From Gelria sp. Kuro-4 (GTDB taxonomy: Bacteria; Bacillota; DTU030; DUMP01), in NCBI RefSeq assembly GCF_019668485.1, contig NZ_AP024619.1:2020001-2084000 (forward strand): a stretch of DNA of 64,000 bases, read 5' to 3'. The first letter of the stretch is position 1; each line of letters starts with the position of its first letter. This document shows, one piece after another, positions 17,697-26,063 of the stretch. The notes beneath the pieces are model-generated. The model saw nothing but the letters and a program-made list of their open reading frames with translations, ran no database searches and was not told the DNA's origin. Position numbers and translations under genes: made by a program.

Positions 17697-17891
17697 CTAT
17701 TTAATCTCAAATACCAACTCTGGACAGACGGTGTAGCAAATACCACAACTTACGCACTTTTTCTCATCTAATTTAACTACCCGATAGCCCATCTTGTTAA
17801 GATTCTCAGACAAACTTAAAGCCTCTTGCGGGCACGCTTCGATGCAGTACCGGCATTCTTTGCACCTTTCGGTATTCAAATTAACAGCCAT
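17697..17891 (-). CDS. 2-oxoacid:ferredoxin oxidoreductase, delta (2[4Fe-4S]) subunit
   Basis: 64-residue ferredoxin-like protein with two cluster motifs, CKECRYCIEACP and CVSCGICYTVCP. In four-subunit 2-oxoacid oxidoreductases this subunit passes electrons from TPP to free ferredoxin. First gene of the operon; the start is preceded by GGGGGG-type purine-rich sequence. The probable operator and promoter lie in the 250 bp upstream. Confidence 0.92.
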   Translation of the reverse strand: MAVNLNTERCKECRYCIEACPQEALSLSENLNKMGYRVVKLDEKKCVSCGICYTVCPELVFEIK

Positions 17892-18079
17892 AGTTCACCC
17901 CCCTTTCCGGTACAACCTCTCCTACTGTGACCCTCAGTAACTTACCTCACCTCCTTCATGGAAGAGAAGCCAGCAAACCACATGTGCATCGCAGATAGGA
18001 ACACTGAAGCATCTCAGTATTTACTTATCTATTCTTATTATTCTACATGAGTGTAACTAATCCTGCCTTTGGTGACATA

Positions 18080-18101
18080 TTGTCGTCTATACCGACGATA
18101 A
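18080..18101. promoter_or_regulatory. candidate operator palindrome before the 2-oxoacid oxidoreductase operon
   Basis: TTGTCGTC-TATACC-GACGATAA, 8-bp arms with one mismatch, 190 bp upstream of the delta-subunit start. It sits in an AT-rich stretch with several weak -10-like boxes and may bind the IclR regulator encoded at 19,705 or another factor. Confidence 0.45.
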
Positions 18102-18109
18102 GTTCATTA

Positions 18110-19510
18110 TCTATATTATCAATGCACTTTATGTTATATGTGGCGGAGAAACAACAAGGCATCGCTTCCTAGCCTTGGAGCCGCTTTCTCCGTTACGCCA
18201 TAGTAATGTCTTCATCCCAAACAGCCTCTTTCACCTATATAACCCGCTCTTGGATGTATTACGTTGAGTGCAAGGATTCGAGAAGCAGGACTGGTGTTTC
18301 TGTAGGCCCTCGGAAAATCCCCATAAGCCCCAAAGAGTATCTGGGTACTTTTGCAGTAAATGAACGATGTCACGATAGGGCATGATCAGCAGCCTCAACA
18401 AAGGCATAATAAACCTAACCCCCAAGAGAGGGGCCTTGAGAAGGGTGTGGTATTAGTTGCCAGTATTCACTAGGCGGCCAAAGGGTGGCCCAGAAGGGCC
18501 TCCACCCAGGTGTTAAAGCACCATTGCTGAGCGTCATTCACCCAGGATCCAGTTGCTGGTTCATACCCACCAGTTAGCTACGCCAGAAACAAGCCTGCTT
18601 ACTTTTCACTAGGCAGCGTTCGAGTTCGTAACCCACCTTAGCGCGCTTAAAAGAGCGTTCCCGCGCATAGACCTTGTTCCAGGCGGGAGAGTTACGGGAT
18701 GCAGGAGTAAACAGACGCTGGTCGTCGTGGGGTTTAGTATAAACCGTACGACTGAGGGAAAAAGGTACAAGGCGTAGAGCAATTTACCCGCTGCTTGACC
18801 CATCTGCCGCCGGTTGCCCTAGGGCAGCACTACTTCAAGCGGGAACGGTCTTTGTCAAAGCCGTTGCAGCCTATTGGACGACCAGCGAGGCAACGTGGGA
18901 TACCATATTCAATCACCTCCGCTGGGCCTGAGCGTGAGGATTAAGATCGACATGGTTGCATACCCCAAGCGTAATGCAGGTGGCAGAAGTCATGCGTGTC
19001 GTGGGCGAACCCCAGAGCAGTTTGGCCAGCGCCAGATGGGAGTAAAGTCCTTTGAACTCGACCAAAGGCACTACCCTCAGTACTGCATCCTGGTAGCAAG
19101 CCTGAGCCAAAGAAATCAACACCGGCAGTTCATAGGGGCTAGCTGCGGCAGTTAACCCATAAAGGGAATAGCTGCAATAATAACCTCACGGTACCTATCC
19201 CAACCCAGGTAGCATCAGAGTCAGGGTGACGGCGGGGACATGAGCAGCGATAGATTCCTTTCTTGGAGGGAAATTAAAAGAGGACCGACCCAGAAAGTCA
19301 GTCCTACCAAGGAAGAGGGAATTTCTGAAAGTTTACTATAACTATAGGAGGATAGCGACGCTGAGCTTAGAGGCAGGGAATTGACCATGAACCAAGATCA
19401 AGAGGCAAAGGTAAATAAGGAACCAGGATCGAAAAAGCCCAGGACGATAAGAGATACGCTACTGTAAGGACTTTTTCATGGGACTCTCCTTCGAAAATAC
19501 CATTTTCATC
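18110..19510. other. 1.4-kb interval with decayed sequence
   Basis: No intact gene seen. A minus-strand frame at 18231-18425 contains MPYRDIVHLLQKYPDTLWGL, which resembles the YRDLVELL...LREALGL segment of DDE transposases, so a transposase remnant is possible. A plus-strand frame at 18874-19155 and its minus-strand counterpart remain open but resemble no family I know and lack RBS. No RNA gene was recognised. Confidence 0.3.
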
Positions 19511-19518
19511 CTTCGTTG

Positions 19519-19573
19519 TGCCGCTATTTAGCGGCATGGATGACTACTAAGTCTTAACTACTAAGTCTTAACT
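19519..19573 (+). repeat. hairpin plus 14-bp tandem repeat before iclR
   Basis: TGCCGCTA-TT-TAGCGGCA at 19519-19536 is a perfect 8-bp-stem palindrome. It is followed by two copies of ACTACTAAGTCTTA at 19543-19556 and 19557-19570 plus a partial third. Lying just upstream of the iclR promoter candidate, these could be binding sites for autoregulation. Confidence 0.5.
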
Positions 19574-19595
19574 CTAACCCATTACCCCGGGGAGA

Positions 19596-19624
19596 TTGGA
19601 CAGTTGTGGCTCTGTGTGTTATTA
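19596..19624 (+). promoter_or_regulatory. possible promoter of the iclR gene
   Basis: TTGGAC (19596-19601), 17-nt spacer, TTATTA (19619-19624). The spacing is right, the -10 is weak. The gene starts 80 bp further on. Confidence 0.35.
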
Positions 19625-19704
19625 TGTGTAATGTGTATTAAAGTACGGTCTCCTTGTATATTCTCAGGGTTTATTACTTTCCTGCACAAAGAGGGAACAA
19701 GAAA

Positions 19705-20469
19705 ATGGCAAAGGACGTAATCCACTCCTTGGATCGGGCGCTAGAAATCCTGTGCCTTATTGGAGAGTCAAAAGAGCCTTTGACAATTCAGAGCTTGAGC
19801 AGGGCTTTCGAGATGCCTCGTACCACCCTTTACGCCACCATTAATACTTTAGAAAAACATGGTTTTGTTTCGCGTAATAAGAATACCAAAGCCTTGGAGT
19901 TGGGCTGGAGGCCCTTTGTCCTTGGCCTTGACTTTTATAAGAAAAAGTTGGATCCAATCGTGGAAGTAGAAGCGCGCAAGCTGCGTCAACGTTGGAATCA
20001 ATCAGTCTTAGTTGGAGTACATGCTACAAATAACACAATTATTTTTATCTTGTCGGAATCCCCTGACAAGCCTTACATGATTTTCCCCCGCTTAGGCTTT
20101 GTTGGCCAAGCTCACTGCACTGCGCAGGGCAAGGTACTTTTGGCGCACATGAACGCGGCTGACCTTCAATGGATCTATGAGCCAGGTGTACTCTCTTCGA
20201 GGACCCCCAATACGATCACTGATCCGGAACGCCTCCTGGCAGAACTTGAAAAAGTCCGCATGCTAGGTTATGCGATCGACGCTGAAGAATCTATACCTGG
20301 ACTTGCATGCATTGCTGCGCCGATTATGAATCCAATGGGCGAATGCGTCGCAGCGATCAGTGTCTCTGGACCTCGGCAGGAACTCTTTGCTAATCTAGAG
20401 GCAATAAAGAACGATGTTGTGTCTAGTGCTCAGTACATTTCTGGTTCCTACAGAATTAAGGTAAACTGA
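19705..20469 (+). CDS. IclR-family transcriptional regulator
   Basis: 254 residues. The start at 19705 is supported by GAGGG 9 nt upstream; an in-frame TTG at 19654 has no RBS. The N-terminal winged helix is visible at about 5-65 (SLDRALEILCLI, LSRAFEMPRTTLYATINTLEKHG) and the C-terminal effector domain from about 75 (VGQAHCTAQGKVLLAHM, IDAEESIPGLACIAAP). IclR proteins sense small organic acids and usually control adjacent catabolic genes. It is transcribed away from the 2-oxoacid oxidoreductase operon 1.8 kb to the left, the most likely target. Confidence 0.92.
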   Translation: MAKDVIHSLDRALEILCLIGESKEPLTIQSLSRAFEMPRTTLYATINTLEKHGFVSRNKNTKALELGWRPFVLGLDFYKKKLDPIVEVEARKLRQRWNQSVLVGVHATNNTIIFILSESPDKPYMIFPRLGFVGQAHCTAQGKVLLAHMNAADLQWIYEPGVLSSRTPNTITDPERLLAELEKVRMLGYAIDAEESIPGLACIAAPIMNPMGECVAAISVSGPRQELFANLEAIKNDVVSSAQYISGSYRIKVN

Positions 20470-20471
20470 CA

Positions 20472-20508
20472 AGGCCCTTCTAAGCCACAGGCTCGCAGGG
20501 GCCTTTTT
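20472..20508 (+). terminator. rho-independent terminator after iclR
   Basis: AAGGCCC ... AGGGGCCTTTTT: a GC-rich hairpin with a one-base bulge and a 14-20-nt loop followed by five T, starting 3 nt after the iclR stop. Confidence 0.75.
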
Positions 20509-20708
20509 CCCTTGTTACGTGCTAAATCATGGCTGTTCCGATCCAAATCGTCCCTGTTACTCTAACGAGATCTCTGAAAAACCCGTTACCCCTTGACGTT
20601 CCCCTACCGTGAGGTTTGCCATATAGTGGTAGTTGGCGTGTATCTAGTTGCTCAAGCCCTTTCCAATTCTCCTTGATATTACTGGATTAGAATCGTTTGT
20701 TACTACAT

Positions 20709-21560
20709 TTAGGCCGCCGGAACCGGTTGACAAGCTATCCTTCGTGCCATCTTCTTGACGTAAGCAGATAAAGGTAAAAAGACCTGGATAGGTACGCGGA
20801 AGCGACCGCGATAACGGGCTCGCGCCATGCCGTGCCAGGTCTTGGCTTCACCGAATACCCTCTCTATCGTTCTCTGGATGCGCATTGCTTTCTTGATGCC
20901 TCGCGCGCGGTTAGCAAGGACTTCCGGTTTTACTTAGGGCTTTTTTCCGCGTCTAGGTTTCACTCAGGCAGGAGTCGCGATATGGACAGGCACCGCAGTT
21001 TTTTTCCGAGAAGTAGTAGATTAACCCGCCGTTCTTGTGGGGAGTGCTGCCGATGGCTTTCTTACCCGCTTTGCAGCGGAGAACCTTTGATTTTGGGTTG
21101 TACTCTAAGCCCTGTTCCTTAAGCCTGTCTTGCTTCGTGCGATTAGGAATGTAAGGTTTGGTGTTGCTCTTTACCAACTCCGCCCGAAACGTGGAGTCAT
21201 CGTAACCCTTGTCGGCAGCTAACCGGGGGCCTTCAGCCCCTTCTTCTCCAAGTCATCCACCATTTCCTTGGCGGGTGCAAGTTCTGCTTCGTTGCCCAGG
21301 GTGACTTCCACGGCGGTAACGATGCCTGTCTCGTCGCAGGCGGCATGAACCTTGTAACCCAAGAACGGTTCGTCTTCTTCTTAAAACCCCAGCAAGCTTC
21401 GGGATCGCTGAAGCTGGCTACACCCTGGCTTTATAAATTGCTCGGTCCATCGCCACAGGCTCAGCAGTAAGCCCTCAACGGCCGAAAGGAATTTCTTGCC
21501 TCGTTCGATCTCGGCAGCCAGAAGCTGCGCGTGGGAAGAGTAGTCACTATCGGGTAGGGA
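20709..21560 (-). pseudogene. IS1182-family transposase remnant
   Basis: Minus strand, several frames. Pieces in order: FLGYKVHAACDETGIVTAVE (RNase H-fold segment), DKGYDDSTF, KPYIPNRTKQDR, GLIYYFSEKNCGACPYRDSC (the Cys-rich segment typical of IS1182) and finally the conserved end RTIERVFGEAKTWHGMARA, RYRGRFRVPIQVFLP, closing at 20709. Stops and shifts break it at several points. Its N-terminal end abuts a truncated yifB fragment at about 21560, so insertion or deletion removed the rest of that gene. Confidence 0.75.
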
Positions 21561-21806
21561 GACGCCACCCGCACCAATGCGGAGATGACACCAGCGCAGC
21601 TCACGCGCTTCTGCCGCCTGGATAAAGGCGGCCAGGACCTGCTCCGGAACGCTTATGCCGCGCTCGGGCTTTCAGCCCGCGCCCACAGCCGGATCCTCAA
21701 GGTTGCCCGCACCATTGCCGACCTGGCGGGCAGCGAACGTATCGCGGTGGAACACGTGGCGGAGGCCCTGCAGTACCGCGCCCTGGACCGGGCGATTGAA
21801 GCTTAA
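21561..21806 (+). pseudogene. YifB/ComM Mg-chelatase-like ATPase, C-terminal fragment
   Basis: About 80 residues remain: TNAEMTPAQLTRFC, LSARAHSRILKVARTIADLAG, and EHVAEALQYRALDRAIEA, the end of the Mg-chelatase C-terminal domain of YifB/ComM proteins (full length about 500). The AAA+ part and the start are missing, cut off where the IS1182 remnant begins. GC content is clearly higher than in the surrounding sequence, in line with an older housekeeping gene that was disrupted. Confidence 0.8.
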
Positions 21807-21869
21807 TGATCGATCCAGTAACGCATAACGAAATCTCGACTATTCATCCTTTCGCCCTATTACTACCAT

Positions 21870-22082
21870 CCCCGGGAAGCACGGTGGAAAATGGACAAGA
21901 ATCGCGCTCTACCAATAGCCAGAGCTGTGGAAAACCACTTCCACGTCCTATTGGCAAACGCCATAGGCAGCCATATTAGCCTTATAAGCCTAGGAAACAG
22001 CTTAATTGTCGACCCTGAAGGCGCGCTGGTGGCGCTAGGGAACGAGGCATCAGAAGCAATTCTGACCTGCGACCTGCCGTGA
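21870..22082 (+). pseudogene. carbon-nitrogen hydrolase (nitrilase family), C-terminal fragment
   Basis: The frame ALPIARAVENHFHVLLANAIG followed by GNSLIVDPEGALVALGNEASE corresponds to the end of nitrilase-superfamily amidohydrolases (R-A-x-EN-x-x-x-V...GxSxIVDPxG). The catalytic Glu and Lys and the Cys region are absent, so this is a non-functional fragment of about 60 residues. Confidence 0.6.
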
Positions 22083-22179
22083 GAAGTTAACTAGAGGCCC
22101 CTGAAAAACGGTGACAGAATTTGAAAGAGGCGTTGTCCTGCTCTCCGTGGATTCTCGGGACGGCCGTTTTTCGTGATTT

Positions 22180-23370
22180 TTAGGCTCCTTGGGCGACTGT
22201 GGATCGTTCTGGGAAGAGTTCCTTCCGCATCGCCTCCTCCAGGATGACCAGCTCCTGGTATCCCTTGATGCGGTGAAAGCCCTGTTCGGCCTCCAGGTAG
22301 GCCGCCGCCATCCAGCGAAGGATTTGTTCCCTATGCCGCCACCTCTTCACGGTTGCGGCAAAGTCACCTGGACCTTGTCATTAGCGCACTCAATGATGTT
22401 GGTGGAGCTCAGGCTGACATAGAGCTTTTGCGGAAGATGGAGGCGGCCCGCGGTCAGGGTCTCCTCGAGACCTTCCCGCAGACTCCGTACGGCCCCAGGG
22501 TAATCTTTGTCCAGCCACGTGGCCAGGACTTTGAGACTTTCCAGAGCACAGTCGGGGTTAGGATCGTGCCAGACCTCCTCCATCTTCCGCGCCACCCAGG
22601 ACTGCTCGCTTTCAGGCAGGTGCTCCATGACGTTCCGCTTCTTGTGAACACGACAGCGCTGGATAAAGGCCCGATCCCCAAAGGCATCCTTCACGACTGT
22701 CGCCAGGGCTTTGCTCCCGTCGATGTGCCCTCTTTGCTCTGTAAACCCCTTTCCACGAGGTCCGGCAGCAAGGTCTGGCAGACGACCTTGTTTTCCGTGG
22801 CGCCCTCCCACAACCCAAGGATGTGCTTGTATCAATCCCAAGAGCAACCACCACCGTATGCTGTGCCACCACTACTCCGTCGATCATCAGGACCGGAAAA
22901 CCTTGCCTGGTCCAGGCGCCGTGCCAAGAGCTCGGCCAGGGCGCGCCGGGTGCACTCGATGAAATGGCGGCTGATGCTGCTCTTGGAAATGCCTGTGCTC
23001 TCAAGCTGGCTATCCATGGGCTCCAGCCCGTGCTTATAGTGCCGAGTGGATAACCCATAGAGCATCCGTTCCACCATCGCCAAGGTGAGCATGTCCTGCT
23101 GCTTGGAACATGGTATAGGTTTCGATCTGTATCTCCAGGCCGTCGGCGGTTCGACACCGCGGCCGTGTGATGTGAACCTCATGGCCCCCCAGGACGATCC
23201 TGCCGCGTTCCGTACCATGACGTACGGCCTTGCGGTTTGTGCGATGCTTCCCCTTAGGGCCGCAGACCTGGGTTACTTCAGCTTCCATGAGTGTACGCAG
23301 GACGGCAAATCCAGTGGCCGTACACGCAGCCAGGAGCCCACTCCCATTCCTAATGCTATAGACTGTCAGA
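22180..23370 (-). pseudogene. IS256-family (Mutator) transposase pseudogene
   Basis: Minus strand with at least three frame changes. In order: SGLLAACTATGFAVLRTLMEAE, RHGTERGRIVLGGHEV, MVERMLYGLSTRHYKHGLEP, ISKSSISRHFIECTRRALAE, DGSKALATVVKDAFGD, QRCRVHKKRNVMEHLPESEQ, SLREGLEETLTAGRL, SLSSTNIIE, VKRWRHREQILRWMAAAYLE and GFHRIKGYQELVILEEAM, ending at 22180. These are the standard IS256 segments including the region of the DDE residues. The extreme N-terminus is lost. Short arms GAAAAACGG/CCGTTTTTC at 22103 and 22164 may mark one element end. Confidence 0.85.
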
Positions 23371-23450
23371 TTCGGATTAAAATCTGTTCTATTATACCCC
23401 CAAGAGCGGGGGTGTAACCATGATAATGAAAGGTAGGTTTGAACGGCTCC

Positions 23451-24530
23451 TTATGTTAATTGGTAAGACCGTAGGCTCTGGCATTGACCGCAACTTTGTC
23501 CAACAGCGATTAACTCTTTCATAATCTCAGTTGTAAGAGGGATACCTTTGTCCATGCGTTCTCTTTTGATACGCCTTTCTGGTTCACCTGGAAGGAGCAC
23601 CTCTTCATGCCCAAGGGCAGGCGGCAACGCTACAAGGCGTTTGGATAATTCGTTAATCCGACAATAGAAATCTCGTTCAGAAACAAGGAGCCCAACCTGC
23701 ATAGCAGCAAAAAAGTGCCCTACCCCTTGTGGCTTTTGAAAATCATCGTATAAAGAACCTATCTGCGGTCCGACTGCAGCACCCGTCATAACTCCAGACA
23801 GAATCTCCACCAACAAAGCTAGCCCTGATCCCTTAGCTCCACCCAGGGGAAGGACCAAACCCTCCAATGCTTCTTTAGGATCAGTAGTAGGATAGCCATC
23901 TTTGTCAAGGGCCCAACCCTCTGGGATAGGTTTATTCGCTTTCGCAGCCAGAATGATCTTCCCTCGTGCTACTGTACTGGTAGCTATGTCGAAAACGATT
24001 GGCCGTTCCGGGTCTCCAGTAGGTATGGCGTAGGACAAAGGATTGGTACCGAAGTAAGCTACGCGTGCCCCCCAAGGGGGCATAGTAGACGGCGCGTTGG
24101 TAGTGGCGAAACCGATCAGGTTTTGCGTAACCGCACGCGAGGTATAATAGGCCAGCGCACCGCAATGATTTGAATCCCTTACTCCTACGATTCCTAATCC
24201 GAACTTTTTAGCCTTAGCGATGGCTAGATCCATAGCCCTTACCCCCACCACCGGCCCGGAGCCATTCCCCCCACTCAAAAGTGCCGCAATTCCCGCATCC
24301 CTGATTACTTTTACCTCTGTTCGGTGTGCCACTAAACCTAATTTTAGCCGTTTGCAGTAGATACCTAAACGGGAAATACCGTGGGAATCTATCCCACTTA
24401 AGCTGGCATCAATTAGATTGTCTGCTACTATTTCAGCATCTTCGGGTACAGCCCCGGAGGCAATTAGAACAGCTTCTGCGTAACTCCTAAGAATTGAGGC
24501 CGGAATGCGCAGAGGTTCTCTATTATTCAA
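23451..24530 (-). CDS. malate/L-lactate dehydrogenase (Ldh_2) family, second copy
   Basis: 359 residues. Same family as 8,874-9,938 but clearly diverged. Signatures: SGIDSHGISRLGIY, VRDSNHCGALAYY (His-Cys instead of the usual His-Phe), GTNPLSYAIPTG and FDIATSTVARGK. NAD(P)-dependent oxidation of a 2-hydroxyacid is expected; the substrate is unknown. Its start overlaps the end of the rraA-like gene by 8 nt, so the two are translationally coupled. Downstream lies IS256 debris. Confidence 0.87.
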   Translation of the reverse strand: MNNREPLRIPASILRSYAEAVLIASGAVPEDAEIVADNLIDASLSGIDSHGISRLGIYCKRLKLGLVAHRTEVKVIRDAGIAALLSGGNGSGPVVGVRAMDLAIAKAKKFGLGIVGVRDSNHCGALAYYTSRAVTQNLIGFATTNAPSTMPPWGARVAYFGTNPLSYAIPTGDPERPIVFDIATSTVARGKIILAAKANKPIPEGWALDKDGYPTTDPKEALEGLVLPLGGAKGSGLALLVEILSGVMTGAAVGPQIGSLYDDFQKPQGVGHFFAAMQVGLLVSERDFYCRINELSKRLVALPPALGHEEVLLPGEPERRIKRERMDKGIPLTTEIMKELIAVGQSCGQCQSLRSYQLT

Positions 24531-25206
24531 CTATGGCGCATCCCCTTTCCTTCAGAAGCTTGTCAACCCAGGACCTGTCGACACAATCCCGCGCTATATC
24601 TTCTATCATTTGTCTTTCCTTGGCCGCTAAAGCCTTGGCCTGTTTCAATACTTCCTTGGCCTCACCCCTTGGTACAACCACTATGCCATCATCGTCCCCT
24701 ACAGTTACATCTCCAGGATTCACGACAACACCCCCGCAGCATACAGGGACATTGATCTCTCCCGGACCGTTTTTGTATGGTCCTCCGGGTGTGCTACCAG
24801 CCGCAAAGACAGGAAAGCCCATTTCACGAATTGCGTATACATCGCGAATGGCACCATCAAGAACGAAGCCTCGCACCCCTTTCCTGGCAGCGAGACGACA
24901 CATGATCTCTCCTAACATCGAGTGGCGGATATCACCGCCTGTCGCTATGACAATCACATCTCCTTCCTCAGCGATATCTATAGCCTTGTGTATCATGATA
25001 TTGTCGCCCGGCGCAGCCTTAACTGTCAACGCGCTTCCCACAAGCTTTATACCAGGCTTGCCATAGTTACGTACTGACGGGTTCATCGCATAGAATCTGT
25101 TCATACAGTCAGCCAAGTTAGGAGTTGAGAGCTCTTTGAAGCTGTCAATAACTTCTCGCGGTAGTCGTTGGATTGACATAAACACCCGGAATCCGATGTT
25201 ATTCAT
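24523..25206 (-). CDS. RraA family protein (oxaloacetate decarboxylase / HMG aldolase-like)
   Basis: 227 residues from the ATG at 25206 (GGAGGAGGG 7 nt upstream); two upstream in-frame starts lack an RBS. Family members include E. coli RraA and metal-dependent 4-hydroxy-4-methyl-2-oxoglutarate aldolases. The metal/substrate motif is visible as LDGAIRD with GGDIRHSMLGEIMCRLA before it and GDVTVGDDDGIVVVP after. Pairing with an Ldh_2 dehydrogenase suggests an enzyme role: an aldol cleavage or decarboxylation of an oxo-acid produced by the dehydrogenase. That link is inference. Confidence 0.82.
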   Translation of the reverse strand: MNNIGFRVFMSIQRLPREVIDSFKELSTPNLADCMNRFYAMNPSVRNYGKPGIKLVGSALTVKAAPGDNIMIHKAIDIAEEGDVIVIATGGDIRHSMLGEIMCRLAARKGVRGFVLDGAIRDVYAIREMGFPVFAAGSTPGGPYKNGPGEINVPVCCGGVVVNPGDVTVGDDDGIVVVPRGEAKEVLKQAKALAAKERQMIEDIARDCVDRSWVDKLLKERGCAIVE

Positions 25207-25281
25207 AACAAGACCCTCCTCCCCCACAAAACACAAATCAACCTCTCCAGACGCTAGTCTTTGATTTGTTCTGGTAGTTCT

Positions 25282-25300
25282 TTGCTTAAGTTCTTAACAA
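25282..25300. promoter_or_regulatory. candidate operator palindrome before rraA
   Basis: TTGCTTAAGTTCTTAACAA is a near-perfect palindrome (TTGCTTAAG / TTG-TTAAG) 76 bp upstream of the rraA start. It is followed at 25301-25318 by GGAGGCTATAGGCCTCC, a hairpin with no U-run. Confidence 0.4.
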
Positions 25301-25318
25301 GGGAGGCTATAGGCCTCC

Positions 25319-26063
25319 TGTGATTAGCGTCAGCTGGATAAAATTCACATGTTACGGCATGACCTGCTCATGCGTTACAGATCAAAGAGAGCCAGCAGGG
25401 GGTGCCCCACAGACCTGTCCTCGGCCGCCAGTCTGGTCATAGGGGCGTTTTGCCGTATTCAGAAAACAGATGATCATAGTCTTGGCACAGCCCGAATGGA
25501 ACCGTTGAATTCCGTTTGTGCTTCATTAAAGGGTCCGCGCCTGGGCATTGGGGTCACGCATGCTTTTAAACTGGCCGCCGTGCAGCTCGTCGTTCAGTCC
25601 CATATTTCCGTACTCGATCAACCTTTCAGATCAAAGCAACTACCACAAAGCCTTGAGGCAGCAGTACCAGGGCTGCACAGTTAGCCTCCTCCTACTAGAA
25701 TCACTCGCAGTAAGCGAAGCCCAAACGCTTCTAGCCCAGATGCTTGAACAGATCTATGGATTTGTATACTAGCCTTGACGGGAACGCACTACACCTTCTA
25801 GGTCGTGCCTATTGACATATCAGCTTCCCCCTCAAAGCGAAGGCTACCGGGCCGACCCCTTACCGCTGGGTCGTCGTACTGACTTCACGCCCAATCACTA
25901 CCTCGTCCAAAGCATTGCATGACAACCCTCGGGCTCCTTACCTCAGGAAATTGCGGCACAACGTTTCTTTCTTCCGCTCTGTGCAAAAGACACACATTGG
26001 GCTAGGCTCTTCAGCAGCAGATAACTTCTCTCTTCCTCTGCCCGCTGGACCACCGCTAAGACA
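25319..26063. other. 750-bp interval, no gene recognised
   Basis: Two plus-strand frames (25349-25684 and 25548-25772) are open but have no RBS, no family resemblance and overlap one another. The interval separates the rraA pair from the end of the large aldehyde-oxidoreductase operon and is probably decayed sequence. Confidence 0.3.

Noticed and set aside
18874-19155. 93-residue plus-strand ORF as a gene
   Set aside because: No RBS, odd composition and no resemblance to a known family; it lies in a decayed interval.
25349-25772. Two overlapping plus-strand ORFs in the rraA-OYE gap
   Set aside because: Overlapping frames without RBS; composition does not look like selected coding sequence.
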